From the NCBI GenBank assembly GCA_963768085.1, contig CAVYGO010000001.1:186001-250000 (forward strand): a stretch of DNA of 64,000 nucleotides, in the 5' to 3' direction. A program made the position numbers and the translations under genes. This DNA comes from Pukyongia sp963768085. Its GTDB lineage: Bacteria > Bacteroidota > Bacteroidia > Flavobacteriales > Flavobacteriaceae. Of this stretch, positions 16,577 through 25,991 are shown piece after piece. The first letter of the stretch is position 1. Each line of letters opens with the position of its first letter. The notes under the pieces are model-generated. The model did no database searches and was not told the DNA's origin. It worked only from the letters and a program-made list of their open reading frames with translations.

Positions 16577-17410
16577 TTGACTTCCAAACCACAATCTTCC
16601 TGGCGAACTCAACTCCATGATATTATTTATGAAGCAGATACTCCTATGGGGAAACTGTTTGATGTAATATTGTTGATCCTTATCCTATTAAGTGTCTTTT
16701 TCGTTATGCTGGAAAGCGTGAGTGGTTTGCCGGATTACATCTATAAATGGCTTTACTACGGAGAATGGGTGATCACGATCTTCTTTTCTTTTGAATACAT
16801 TGCTCGCATCATTACGGTGAAAAAACCATCTCGATATATTTTCAGTTTCTACGGAATTATAGATTTCATGTCGACTATACCACTCTATCTCTCTTTTATT
16901 TTAGTAGGCAGCAACTATTTGCTGACCGTTAGAGCATTGCGCTTATTGCGGATTTTCAGAATTCTAAAGATCACGAGATATATTAAAGAATCCAATAAAT
17001 TAACCAGGGCATTATTGCACAGCCGTGCCAAGATCCTTATTTTCCTTTTTACGGTCGTTGTTGTATGTATTATTGCCGGAACGCTCATGTATCTTATTGA
17101 AGGTGAGGAAAGCGGATTTAAAAGCATCCCGTTAAGCATTTATTGGTGTATCGTTACGCTCACTACTGTTGGTTATGGTGATATTGCGCCTATTACACCG
17201 CTGGGACAATTCCTTGCGGCCATTATTATGATCATGGGTTATGGCATCATCGCAGTACCTACAGGAATTATTAGTGCTGAATATGTAAAGAGTGATGAAT
17301 ATGTACATGTAAATTCATTTGCGTGTCCAAACTGCAATTCATCCAAACACAGAGATGACGCTGAATTCTGTCATCGTTGCGGAGAAACTTTACATCCGGA
17401 CGAATTTTAA
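16577..17410 (+). CDS. Voltage-gated K+ channel-like protein with C-terminal zinc ribbon
   Basis: The 277-residue membrane protein has six predicted transmembrane helices: S1 about residues 25-45, S2 about 58-78, S4 with regularly spaced Arg (LRLLRIFRILKITRYIK), then a pore region with the selectivity filter TLTTVGYGDIAP near 197. After the last helix (GIIAVPTGIISAEY) it ends in a short zinc-ribbon-like tail with two CxxC pairs (CPNC and CHRC). The start is TTG at 16577. It should conduct K+ across the inner membrane; the tail may sense redox state or metal, which is inference. Confidence 0.92.
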   Translation: MTSKPQSSWRTQLHDIIYEADTPMGKLFDVILLILILLSVFFVMLESVSGLPDYIYKWLYYGEWVITIFFSFEYIARIITVKKPSRYIFSFYGIIDFMSTIPLYLSFILVGSNYLLTVRALRLLRIFRILKITRYIKESNKLTRALLHSRAKILIFLFTVVVVCIIAGTLMYLIEGEESGFKSIPLSIYWCIVTLTTVGYGDIAPITPLGQFLAAIIMIMGYGIIAVPTGIISAEYVKSDEYVHVNSFACPNCNSSKHRDDAEFCHRCGETLHPDEF

Positions 17411-17415
17411 TAGGT

Positions 17416-18318
17416 ATGCCGGCTTCCAAAACTCTTATTTGTGTAATAGGCCCAACCGCTATTGGCAAAACTGCCCTTGCGATCGAATTGGCAAAAGCCT
17501 TCAATACTGAAATAATTTCGGCAGATTCCAGACAATTCTTTAAAGAGATGTCTATCGGAACTGCCGTTCCTACCGATAAAGAACTGGATGCCGTACCCCA
17601 TCATTTCATTCAAACAAAAAGCATTTTCGACGATTACTCGGTTGGAGACTTTGAACGCGAAGCCCTGACATTGCTTTCAAACTTATTTCAATCAAAAGAT
17701 GTAGTGGTGATGGCGGGTGGATCGGGATTGTACGTGGATGCCGTTGTTAAGGGACTGGATGATTTACCGAAGGTGAAACCAGAAATTCGAAAACAATTAA
17801 AAGATGAATTAGAACTACATGGTATTGAATATCTTCAAAATGAATTGAAATCAGCAGACCCTGAGTCTTATAACAGAATCGATCTTCAAAATACGCAGCG
17901 ACTTATACGAGCCCTTGAAATATTTCGTGGAACCGGTAAGCCGTATTCTTCTTTCCTAAAACAGAAATCGGCTGAACGCGAATTTAAGACAGTGTATATT
18001 GGACTTGAAGCGGATAGAGAGATTGTCTACCAGCGAATTAACGACCGGGTGGATGCGATGATCGACTCGGGCTTGATAGACGAAGCCAGAAGTTTATATA
18101 ACGAACGCCATTTAAACGCATTGCAAACCGTGGGTTACAAAGAGTTGTTCGAATGGTTTAACGGCGATTGCACTCAGATCGAGGCTATCGAAGAAATTAA
18201 GAAGAACACAAGGCGTTTTGCTAAACGTCAGGGAACATGGTTCCGAAAAAACGAAGCTATTGTATGGTTCGATTATACCACGACCCCGGAAAAGATCATT
18301 TCCTTTTTAAAGGAATAA
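17416..18318 (+). CDS. miaA: tRNA dimethylallyltransferase
   Basis: MiaA adds a dimethylallyl group to A37 of tRNAs that read UNN codons. The ATG at 17416 begins MPASKTLICVIGPTAIGKTA with the P-loop. The frame's earlier Met at 17377 lies inside the channel gene and is rejected. Further motifs are DSRQFFKEMSIGTA (near residue 35), MAGGSGLYVDAV (near 98) and the late TVGYKELFEW. At 300 residues the length is normal. A perfect hairpin overlaps its stop codon. Confidence 0.96.
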   Translation: MPASKTLICVIGPTAIGKTALAIELAKAFNTEIISADSRQFFKEMSIGTAVPTDKELDAVPHHFIQTKSIFDDYSVGDFEREALTLLSNLFQSKDVVVMAGGSGLYVDAVVKGLDDLPKVKPEIRKQLKDELELHGIEYLQNELKSADPESYNRIDLQNTQRLIRALEIFRGTGKPYSSFLKQKSAEREFKTVYIGLEADREIVYQRINDRVDAMIDSGLIDEARSLYNERHLNALQTVGYKELFEWFNGDCTQIEAIEEIKKNTRRFAKRQGTWFRKNEAIVWFDYTTTPEKIISFLKE

Positions 18319-18342
18319 AAAGGCCTGTAAACAGGCCTTTTT
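18317..18342. terminator. Bidirectional intrinsic terminator between miaA and rprY
   Basis: AAAAAGGCCTGT (18317-18328) is the exact complement of ACAGGCCTTTTT (18331-18342) with a 2-nt centre. The A and T tracts on both sides let it stop transcription of miaA and of the convergent rprYX genes. Confidence 0.9.
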
Positions 18343-18359
18343 AACACTAAATATCAATC

Positions 18360-19076
18360 TTATTGGTCGACTTCATCTTTCACGACCAACCTGAAACCTT
18401 CACCATGAATATTGATAATCTCTACGCCATCATCTTTGCCTAAGTACTTTCGAAGTTTGGCGATATAAACATCCATACTACGAGAGGTGAAATAATTATC
18501 ATCACGCCAGATCTTTGTTAAAGCCAGTTCGCGCGGCATCAGATCATTCTTATGCAAAGCCAGTAATCGTAGTAACTCATTCTCTTTAGGAGAAAGTTTA
18601 ATGGGCTCCTCTTTGTTATACGTAAGGAACCTCAGTTTCGAATTTAAATGGAAGTTGCCAATTTCAAACTCGAACTGTTTACTATCGGCGATCGAGTCGG
18701 TTGCTTTACGCTGAATGATCGCCTTAATTTTCATAAGCAGCACTTCACTATCGAAAGGTTTGTTCAGATAGTCGTCCGCACCTACTTTATATCCTTTTAA
18801 TACGTCCTCTTTCATTGCCTTAGCGGTAAGGAAAATAATAGGCACGTCCTCATTTTTCTCACGTATTTCTTTCGCCAGGGTAAATCCGTCCTTATAAGGC
18901 ATCATTACATCCAGAATACAGAGATCGAAATCATCTTTTTTGAATTTTTCGAATCCTTCCATTCCATTTTTGGCATGTGTAACATCGTATTCATTCATTG
19001 CCAGATAATCCTTCAGGACTGTTCCGAAATTCGGATCATCTTCAACGAGTAGGATTTTTTTATTTTCTGTTTCCAT
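18360..19076 (-). CDS. rprY: Response regulator, OmpR/PhoB family (RprY type)
   Basis: The 238-residue regulator has a receiver domain (acidic pair in LLVEDDPNFG, phospho-acceptor Asp in LCILDVMMPYKDG near residue 55, Thr in PIIFLTAKAM, Lys in LNKPFDSE) and a winged-helix DNA-binding domain (LSPKENELLRLL, then SMDVYIAKLRKYL). It lies 3 bp after the histidine kinase gene, its evident partner. The pair resembles RprXY of Bacteroidota, reported to act in envelope or stress responses. The target genes cannot be told from the window. Confidence 0.92.
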   Translation of the reverse strand: METENKKILLVEDDPNFGTVLKDYLAMNEYDVTHAKNGMEGFEKFKKDDFDLCILDVMMPYKDGFTLAKEIREKNEDVPIIFLTAKAMKEDVLKGYKVGADDYLNKPFDSEVLLMKIKAIIQRKATDSIADSKQFEFEIGNFHLNSKLRFLTYNKEEPIKLSPKENELLRLLALHKNDLMPRELALTKIWRDDNYFTSRSMDVYIAKLRKYLGKDDGVEIINIHGEGFRLVVKDEVDQ

Positions 19077-19079
19077 AAT

Positions 19080-20638
19080 TTATGATATTAAGTGTAATTT
19101 AATTGTGAATGTGCTGCCTTTTCCTTTTTCACTTTCCACGAATATTTCTGCATCGTGATCGTCTAGTATCCGTTTGGCATAGGCCAATCCAAGGCCGTGT
19201 CCTTTTACATTGTGTATGTCTCCCGTGGATTCACGGTAGAATTTTTCAAATATTTTTTTCTGAACTGATTTCGTCATTCCAATACCCTGATCGCGAATTT
19301 TAAGCATGATACTGTCTTTGACATTTTCGGTATAAATATCGATCTTGGGTTCATCTTCCGAATATTTTATCGCATTATCCATGATATTTATTACCACGTT
19401 GGTTAAATGGAATTCACTGGCAAAAACAGAGGATTTCAGCGCTCCTAAATGAGTTTTAATATACCCTTTCCTGTCTTCAACGATCAGATTCACATGCGAC
19501 ACTGCGTTCTGAATAAGATCATGAAGTTCAATGCGGTCCTTGGGCAGGTCCAATTGGTTTTTTTCTAGTTTCGAAATACGCAACACATTTTCTACCTGCG
19601 CATGCATCCGTTTGTTTTCTTCGCGGATCATTTCGAGATATCTGTCTAAGAATTCTTCATTATCCTTTACCTTGGGATTTTTCAAAGCATCCAGCGCCAG
19701 ATTTATAGTCGCAATTGGAGTTTTGAACTCGTGTGTCATATTATTGATAAAATCTGATTTTATCTGAGATATCTGCCGTTGTTTAAAAATTTGCGATAAG
19801 GCACTGGAATAAGCTAAAACTATTACACTCGTAAAAGTAAGCGACAATATGGCCATTCCCATAATAGATTTAAGTACTGTTTTCTTCTTTTCCGAGAAGT
19901 TTACGAGTAAATCATATCCTATCTTCAATTCTTCATTTACAAAGAGGGGCGTTACAAGTATCTTTTGAGGGTCGTAAACGAAATTTCGGGAATGGACACT
20001 GGTTGCGAGTCCGTTGCTGTAAACGGCAAATTCCACATTCGAATTTAATCCTCTTTTCTCCATTGCTTCTAGAAGCGAATTTTCTATTTCACCCACGCTC
20101 ACTCTTTTATGAATGGGCGTTTTGGCGGAAATATTCCTAAAGGCGTTCTCAAACCGACTTCGTTCGTAATCTTTAAGTCTGCTGAATGTTTCTATTCTTT
20201 GAGATACCTCTCCCGAACCGTCAAGGCCCGAAATTACTTTAGTGGTACTCTTTCTATTGGTTATTCTTTTAAACAGGATACTATCGATTTCGGTATCCAG
20301 AAAACTGGAAGACAGTTTATAATCTTCTTGCAAAATACCATCACTGAAAATATATGTCTCGTTACTCTTATCACTTTGGATGTTATAAATCAGTTCACTG
20401 AAATTGATACTTTCCGGAGTCTTTGCACTATCGGCTAATCCATTGTAAATATGATAATAATCATCGATCTCTCTTACCTGTACATCTCGGGCCACCTCAT
20501 TCAGAATCTGCTGAAAATTGTAGTTGATCTGTTCTTCGTTTTCCATACGAATTCGATATCCAGTATCCCTGAACAAAAATGATCCCCAGTAACGATAGCG
20601 TCATTAGCGCAATATAGAATAAACAGCTTTTTGTTCAT
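19080..20638 (-). CDS. rprX: Sensor histidine kinase (RprX type), N-terminus split by two frame breaks
   Basis: The main frame (20576 down to 19080) holds a periplasmic sensor region, a second transmembrane helix (residues with GMAILSLTFTSVIVLAY), the HisKA box INNMTHEFKTPIA, and the ATPase boxes (INIMDNAIKYSED, IRDQGIGM, GHGLGLAYAKRI). It lacks the first membrane helix. Upstream, ATG at 20638 starts MNKKLFIL, and other frames continue with LMTLSLLGIIFVQGYW. Joining these needs two one-base removals, near 20608 and 20543. A TAnnTTTG box ending 4 nt before 20638 supports that start. The breaks are probably sequence errors. Confidence 0.88.
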
Positions 20639-20642
20639 AACT

Positions 20643-20650
20643 CAAAAGTA
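20643..20650 (-). promoter_or_regulatory. TAnnTTTG box of rprXY
   Basis: Minus-strand TACTTTTG ends 4 nt before the ATG at 20638. No TTG at the proper distance is clear. The spacing implies a leaderless transcript. Confidence 0.55.
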
Positions 20651-20712
20651 AGATTTTAACATTTAGACCTACTTCCATTTAACCAAATGTTAACAAAATG
20701 AATTGCAGGAAT

Positions 20713-21297
20713 TTATCGGGATTTGCAGAGGGTTTTATGTATCCTGAAAACGTGTTTTTGGGTATCCTTAAGGTCTATATTCTCGATAATGATATCGGCT
20801 AGTTTTACCTTATCAGCATCACTCCATTGATTCGACATTCTGGATTCAATTTCACTTGTTGTGCTTCCGTCGCGCGATCGTATTCGCTCAATTCGTAAAG
20901 CTAGCGGAGCTGTTACCAGTATGGTCTTATCACAGTGTTTATAACCCCCGTTCTCAAATAGAATGGCAGCCTCCTTAATTACATAAGGTGCATTTTGTTT
21001 TTTGAACCATCGTTTGAAATGAGAGGCTACCTTAGGATGAATAATGGCATTTACCTGCTGTAATAATTCGGGATCATTAAAAATCTTTTCAGCCACAACG
21101 CTACGATTCAAAGTACCTTTTTTAAACGCTTTAGCACCCAGTAATTCAATCAATTTCCTGCGAATTACCTTAGACCGGTTGGTCAATGCTTTCGCTTCGG
21201 TGTCGGCTATATAAACCGGGATACCAAGATCACGGAACATCATGGCCACGGTAGTCTTTCCGCTTCCGATACCACCTGTGAGACCGATTATTTTCAA
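20713..21297 (-). CDS. coaE: Dephospho-CoA kinase
   Basis: CoaE catalyses the last step of coenzyme A synthesis, phosphorylating the 3'-hydroxyl of dephospho-CoA. The 194-residue product has the P-loop in IIGLTGGIGSGKTTVA at its N-terminus, VYIADTEAKAL near residue 30, and the lid-region arginines in RIERIRSRDG near 130. It follows the YbbR-like gene with only 5 bp between, a pairing common in flavobacteria. The CoA pathway gene coaBC is also in this window (32484-33695). Confidence 0.95.
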   Translation of the reverse strand: MKIIGLTGGIGSGKTTVAMMFRDLGIPVYIADTEAKALTNRSKVIRRKLIELLGAKAFKKGTLNRSVVAEKIFNDPELLQQVNAIIHPKVASHFKRWFKKQNAPYVIKEAAILFENGGYKHCDKTILVTAPLALRIERIRSRDGSTTSEIESRMSNQWSDADKVKLADIIIENIDLKDTQKHVFRIHKTLCKSR

Positions 21298-21302
21298 ACG
21301 AT

Positions 21303-22244
21303 TTATTTAAAGATTAGATAATCTATTTTCTTTTCACTGAATTCAATATGGAAAATACCTTCCGGCTGATTTCTCAATTCAACAAGCATGAAGTTCTCTT
21401 CGTTATTCTTGTTATTGAAGTCACAGACCACCTTAAAATCCGAATCATAAATATCATTGAATCTTTCCATTGCCACATCGAAAGAGATCATTAGTACTTC
21501 CGGGATAATTTTTACCGTGGTGCCAGTAGGGATATTGATCACCTCAATTGGCACAGATACGGTTTTCTGTGTAAATTCGGTCACATCAAGCTGCAGTTCT
21601 ACCTGTTTGGGCTCAACATTGAAATTTTCATCATCCGGCAGTTCTAATTTCACATTTACTTCAACCATTTGATGTACATCTGTGAGCGATACTAAGGTGG
21701 TAGGTATCGAATCAATGCCTGATAGTATATTGTTAGGGGCAAAGATATTCACAGAATCCGGTGAAAGGACAGGCCCGTATATGGTTTTAAAACCCTCGCG
21801 AAATAAAATATTGGTATTCGCAACCACCGGGACTCTCTTGCTCCCAACCCGATCCAGGGATATATTGAGCTGGGATAAAGACAGGTTGGAAATACTAACA
21901 TCATTTCCTAATTCAGAGGAGACCAGCCTGTTGAGATCCCTGCTTTCCAAAACGACCCTGTCGCTCTCGTCTACAGCAAAATTATTCAGGGGAATTATAA
22001 TTCGTGGTTTGTTAAGCTGATATTGCAGGAATTTAAATCCGACAGCGGTTACTTCGAAAGAAAAATCCTGGGGATTTCCTTCTCCTATTACAGTATTTTC
22101 GGGTAAGTTGGAATAAACAATATCTCCATTTATAGTAGCTGTATATTCTTTTGAAAATTTGGTCAGTACCCAGATTACACAGGCGACTCCAAGAAAAAGA
22201 AGGAAGGTTTTGATCTTTTTGGTGTTATATTTTTTACGAGTCAC
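21303..22244 (-). CDS. YbbR-like domain protein, membrane anchored
   Basis: The 313-residue protein has one N-terminal transmembrane helix (KTFLLFLGVACVIWVLTKF, about residues 12-30) and a long beta-rich outer part with repeats resembling YbbR domains (TVIGEGNPQDFSFEV, SKRVPVVAN, and KTVSVPIEVINIPTG). In Firmicutes YbbR (CdaR) regulates the diadenylate cyclase CdaA. No cdaA is next to it here, so that role cannot be carried over. It is probably co-transcribed with coaE. Confidence 0.8.
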   Translation of the reverse strand: MTRKKYNTKKIKTFLLFLGVACVIWVLTKFSKEYTATINGDIVYSNLPENTVIGEGNPQDFSFEVTAVGFKFLQYQLNKPRIIIPLNNFAVDESDRVVLESRDLNRLVSSELGNDVSISNLSLSQLNISLDRVGSKRVPVVANTNILFREGFKTIYGPVLSPDSVNIFAPNNILSGIDSIPTTLVSLTDVHQMVEVNVKLELPDDENFNVEPKQVELQLDVTEFTQKTVSVPIEVINIPTGTTVKIIPEVLMISFDVAMERFNDIYDSDFKVVCDFNNKNNEENFMLVELRNQPEGIFHIEFSEKKIDYLIFK

Positions 22245-22282
22245 TTTTACTGTTATTATGCGTCTGAATTATGTTAATAAAG

Positions 22283-23284
22283 TTACTTAAAAAATAATTG
22301 CGGGAATTGCTTCTCTGGTGGTTTATTGAGTACCCGAATAAAGAAGGTTGATTTCAGAAAAGCTAAGCCATATCCGAAGAATTGTACAAATAAAGCCCCT
22401 ATTACCAGTATACCGATCTTTAGACTCTTGTTTTTGTAGGATGCATCAATAAATACTGTTACGAGATAGGCTAGCAACGGAATGATAAAAAACCAATTTA
22501 CGATAGCCGACATTATGATAGAAGCCAAAACAAAAGCAACAAATACAGTTGGAAACCAAAACGTTATCCTGGCACTTTCCGGATGCCACTTGGAGAGTAT
22601 CGGGCGAACAAGACCGAACTTCTTTACTTGTTGGTAGAACTTAGACCAGGAAATTTTCCTTTTGTGATACACGAAGGCATTTGGAATATACGTAGTTTCA
22701 AATCCTGCCTTCCTAATACGATGAGACAGATCCGGATCTTCACCCGGATGAATCTTAGAGAAACCCCTGGTATGTCTGAATGCTTCCCTGGAGATCCCCA
22801 TATTGAAGCTTCGAGGTTCAAATTTGCTCAGTTGTATTTTATTACCACGTATCCCTCCGGTGGTAATAAATGATGTCATTGTATAATTAATTGCCTTCTG
22901 AATGGGATTAAAGCTCATATGGGCAGCATCCGATCCACCATAGCAGTGATAAAATTCTTTTTGTAGAAAAGCTGAAACTGTTTCGAGATAATGGGCAGGC
23001 AAGAGAACATCAGAATCGAGGATGATAAAATAATTCCCTTTAGCGCGCTCCATGCCATAATTTCGGGAGTCTCCCGGGCCACTGTTCTCTTTATAATAAT
23101 ACGAAATATTATGCAGGGAGCTATAAGCTTCCACCACATCCTTAGCTGTTTCAGTAGAACCATCTTCTACGATCACTATCTCATAGGGCGTATCATACTC
23201 CAAAACACTAAAGCTATCCAGTAGTTCCCTGATCTCCTGGGGTCTGTTATACACGGGAACAATGAAAGAAAAAGAGAGCTCCAT
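22283..23284 (-). CDS. Glycosyltransferase family 2, membrane protein
   Basis: The 333-residue enzyme has a GT-A domain (FSFIVPVYNRPQEI at the start, VEDGSTE near residue 40, the DSD metal motif in FIILDSDVLLPAHY near 93, and GEDPDLSHRIRKAG near 180). It then has three or four C-terminal membrane helices (residues about 245-315). It should transfer a sugar to a lipid or polysaccharide acceptor at the inner membrane; acceptor unknown. A TAnnTTTG box ends 4 nt before its ATG. Confidence 0.88.
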   Translation of the reverse strand: MELSFSFIVPVYNRPQEIRELLDSFSVLEYDTPYEIVIVEDGSTETAKDVVEAYSSLHNISYYYKENSGPGDSRNYGMERAKGNYFIILDSDVLLPAHYLETVSAFLQKEFYHCYGGSDAAHMSFNPIQKAINYTMTSFITTGGIRGNKIQLSKFEPRSFNMGISREAFRHTRGFSKIHPGEDPDLSHRIRKAGFETTYIPNAFVYHKRKISWSKFYQQVKKFGLVRPILSKWHPESARITFWFPTVFVAFVLASIIMSAIVNWFFIIPLLAYLVTVFIDASYKNKSLKIGILVIGALFVQFFGYGLAFLKSTFFIRVLNKPPEKQFPQLFFK

Positions 23285-23288
23285 TGGG

Positions 23289-23296
23289 CAAATGTA
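23289..23296 (-). promoter_or_regulatory. TAnnTTTG box of the glycosyltransferase gene
   Basis: Minus-strand TACATTTG ends 4 nt before the ATG at 23284. No clear -33 TTG is seen. The spacing implies a leaderless transcript. Confidence 0.5.
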
Positions 23297-23304
23297 AGTA
23301 TAAA

Positions 23305-23334
23305 TAAAAAGCCACCCCGCTTTAACGAGGTGGC
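23305..23334 (-). terminator. Intrinsic terminator of the T9SS gene at 23356
   Basis: On the minus strand GCCACCTCG pairs with CGGGGTGGC (one mismatch, 6-nt loop), then TTTTTATTTAT. Confidence 0.85.
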
Positions 23335-23355
23335 TTCAGAATAAATTGAAAAGAA

Positions 23356-24345
23356 TTATCTCTTAATCACTTTGTACGTACCTACCTGTCCGTTCACAGT
23401 CACTTTCATAAGATAAGCGCCTGTAGCCAGTGAGGAAGTATCAAGCTGTAAACTTGTTGCGTTCACATCCTGTACTATCACCTGCTGACCTAATAGATTA
23501 TAGATCGTAACGTCTTCGATAGATTCTATCGAACTAAGGTTCAAGACCTCATCGGTTGGATTCGGATAGAAACTGAATCCTTCGATAGTGTTCTCATCGG
23601 TACTCAACAAGGTTCCGTCGATGGTAATGTCGGTTATTCCGCCATCATTTACAACAAATACATAGTACGCCTGTCCTGCAGCCGTATTAATATTGGCTAC
23701 CGTTCCCGGAGCACACTGGTTACCTATCTGGAAGAGGTATTCCAGGTCGGTTTCTATTGACATCTCATCAGGAGCTGTGAAGAATACTACAAAACTTGCA
23801 CCTGCAGGAGATACGATCTCTGCCGTAGCAGTTCCGTTTCCAGCCGATACAAAGTTGTACCATACACCTTTGGCTCCATCAATATTACATCCTGTTGGGT
23901 TACCATTCTCCAGAGTCGCCGCTGGCATAGCCACAGACGGATCTACATACGGGAATCCAAGTTCATCCACATCGATAGAGTTCACGATCATATCGTTTGG
24001 TGGTGGAAGTGTACAAGTTACCGACAGATCGAATGTACCACTGGCACCGCCGAATCCATCAACCGCTATATAGTATGTAGAGGCACCATCGCCAATGAAG
24101 AACAATTCAGAAGTAAATCCTGAACATCCTGGTCCGTCATCATTGGTCACTATTACCGCTCCACCACAGCTGTCATATACCGTAAGGATGGTATCATAGG
24201 CTGCCTGGTCACAGGTAGAAACTATAATTAATTCACCGGCTACCGAACTGGTTACTTCGAACCACTCGTCCGGAGATCCATCTCCATTGGTATCCGTATC
24301 ATTAGAAGTATCACCTGATAGTGTTTCGCCACACGCTATTGGCGT
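23356..24345 (-). repeat. Long direct repeat, copy 1
   Basis: About 1 kb that is nearly identical to 25992-26976, with scattered single-base differences (about 97% identity by eye in the first 100 bp). It encodes the last ~330 residues of this T9SS protein and its neighbour. Confidence 0.85.
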
Positions 24346-25836
24346 AGCACCGGCACAAGTATCATTGGTTAGAGGTGCTGCAGCTCCCTCTATTGCAACA
24401 ACCGAGAGTTCTGCACAGTTAGCGTTAACCTGGCCAAGACTAGTAGCTGCTCCTGTGGCCGTATCAATGGTTGCCCATTCGTTAACACCACCACCAATAT
24501 ATAGCGCGGCATACAATGTATCTGTATCAGGATCAAAGTCAGCATCTTGAGCAAATCCAATATTGAACCCCAATGCGCCAACAAGTGTTCCAGCGCCAGT
24601 TCCAAGATCTATTGAATATAAATTATCATCACCAATATCTGCCATAAATGCATTTCCTGCTGAATCTATAGCTAACCAGATCCCGAGAGCATTGCCCGAA
24701 TCGCCTATAACTGTTAAGGTACCGGTGCTTAAGTCAATCGAATAAATTGTAGTGACAACACCATCCGTACTAGAAGCGTACATTGTAGAGTCGTTAGCGT
24801 TCCACGCTAGGCCTGTCACAGTATGTCCCGCGGCTAGATTGGTAAGCGGTCCCACCGCTGTATCTAAACCAGTGGCAGTATCAACAGTAAGTAGGGAAGC
24901 AGTGGCATTATCAAGAACATACAATGTTCCCATATCATCAAAATCACCAGCAAACCAAGTTGGGTTAGTTGTGGTTAATATAGTAGCCAGGGTATATGGT
25001 CCGTTGATATCAAATGTACCAAAATCGTCGGAACAAAAACCACCATCATAGGCATAGACTGTATCACTTCCACCACCGCCGCCTCCAAGGTCGTAGATAA
25101 TACTTCCATTAAAGACTCGTGGATTGAAAGTCGGGCCAGTAAAAGCAACATTAGAAGCCGAGCCAAGGTCGATAGTAAGATCTCCATTAGTATAGCTTTG
25201 ATTCGTTCCGTCACCATTAGTATAGTCATGTCCGTGAGTAGCATCCAGCACAAAGGCCATAGCGTAGGTGGTACCTGCTGATAATACCAAAGGCACATCC
25301 AAGGTTGCAGGCGAAGGAATATCGAGTCCGGCACCGACACCAGAGGCTACTGCAACTGGTGTACCCCAGGGAGCTGGATTGGCTTCATTCCCAATATAGC
25401 TTCCTTCAAAGGCATATACATCCATGGTAAAGGCACCTGTTTCAGCAGAATTAATTTCAAGATCCGTTACAGTAATATCTGAAGCACCTACCGTAACATC
25501 AAAGTAAACAGCACCGCCAAAATCACCACCATTATTAGACGCGAATAACGTACTGAGAGTGGTTGGCATTCTTGTTCCATTCTCGTATTGCAAATCCCTG
25601 TAGTAACTTCTGATCGCCAGTCGCTCCTGCGAAGTGAGTAATTCATTATCTAATAATGGACTGGAACCTCGGTTATTTAATTGGTCAATCAGCCCTTGAA
25701 CATCAATGGGGGCTGTTGCCTCTAGATTTTCTAATTGATCAGGACCTGGCTGTGAAACAGCATCCTGATGAGTCTGTGATATCACTGCAAAGGAAAACCC
25801 TAGAAGTAAGCACCACATTAAAGTAATTTTCTTCAT
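23356..25836 (-). CDS. T9SS-exported protein with type A sorting domain (copy 1)
   Basis: The 826-residue protein has a signal peptide (LLLGFSFAVISQT), a region around 90-240 (GGDFGGAVYFDVTVGASDITV), a central stretch of beta-propeller-like repeats (SIDLGTG, TIDTATG, GLAWNANDSTMYA), a Cys-containing PPC-like module (PDEWFEVTSS, AYDTILTVYDSC, NDDGPGCSG, TYYIAVDGFGG, about 500-595), and a C-terminal type A sorting domain (FSFYPNPTDEVLNLSS ... ATGAYLMKVTVNG). It should pass the outer membrane by the type IX system and attach to or leave the surface. Function unknown; adhesion is a guess. Confidence 0.9.
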   Translation of the reverse strand: MKKITLMWCLLLGFSFAVISQTHQDAVSQPGPDQLENLEATAPIDVQGLIDQLNNRGSSPLLDNELLTSQERLAIRSYYRDLQYENGTRMPTTLSTLFASNNGGDFGGAVYFDVTVGASDITVTDLEINSAETGAFTMDVYAFEGSYIGNEANPAPWGTPVAVASGVGAGLDIPSPATLDVPLVLSAGTTYAMAFVLDATHGHDYTNGDGTNQSYTNGDLTIDLGSASNVAFTGPTFNPRVFNGSIIYDLGGGGGGSDTVYAYDGGFCSDDFGTFDINGPYTLATILTTTNPTWFAGDFDDMGTLYVLDNATASLLTVDTATGLDTAVGPLTNLAAGHTVTGLAWNANDSTMYASSTDGVVTTIYSIDLSTGTLTVIGDSGNALGIWLAIDSAGNAFMADIGDDNLYSIDLGTGAGTLVGALGFNIGFAQDADFDPDTDTLYAALYIGGGVNEWATIDTATGAATSLGQVNANCAELSVVAIEGAAAPLTNDTCAGATPIACGETLSGDTSNDTDTNGDGSPDEWFEVTSSVAGELIIVSTCDQAAYDTILTVYDSCGGAVIVTNDDGPGCSGFTSELFFIGDGASTYYIAVDGFGGASGTFDLSVTCTLPPPNDMIVNSIDVDELGFPYVDPSVAMPAATLENGNPTGCNIDGAKGVWYNFVSAGNGTATAEIVSPAGASFVVFFTAPDEMSIETDLEYLFQIGNQCAPGTVANINTAAGQAYYVFVVNDGGITDITIDGTLLSTDENTIEGFSFYPNPTDEVLNLSSIESIEDVTIYNLLGQQVIVQDVNATSLQLDTSSLATGAYLMKVTVNGQVGTYKVIKR

Positions 25837-25933
25837 AATTTTTTGAATTTAATTTATAGTCGTTATAACGTTAAAGATAAAAAGAAAACCAGTATTCTCA
25901 TTATGAAATTATTTAATTTCTTAAAATTATTTT

Positions 25934-25968
25934 AAAAAAAATCCCGGTGAGATTTCTCTCACCGGGAT
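25934..25968 (-). terminator. Intrinsic terminator of the T9SS gene at 25992
   Basis: A perfect 12-bp stem (ATCCCGGTGAGA at 25941-25952 with TCTCACCGGGAT at 25957-25968), 4-nt loop, followed on the minus strand by seven T residues. Confidence 0.92.
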
Positions 25969-25991
25969 CTTCGTCATTATATAGAAAAGAA

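Noticed and set aside
24287..25051. Several + strand frames across the T9SS genes
   Set aside because: They are antisense shadows with low-complexity Ser/Val/Ala/Pro translation caused by the codon pattern of the real genes.
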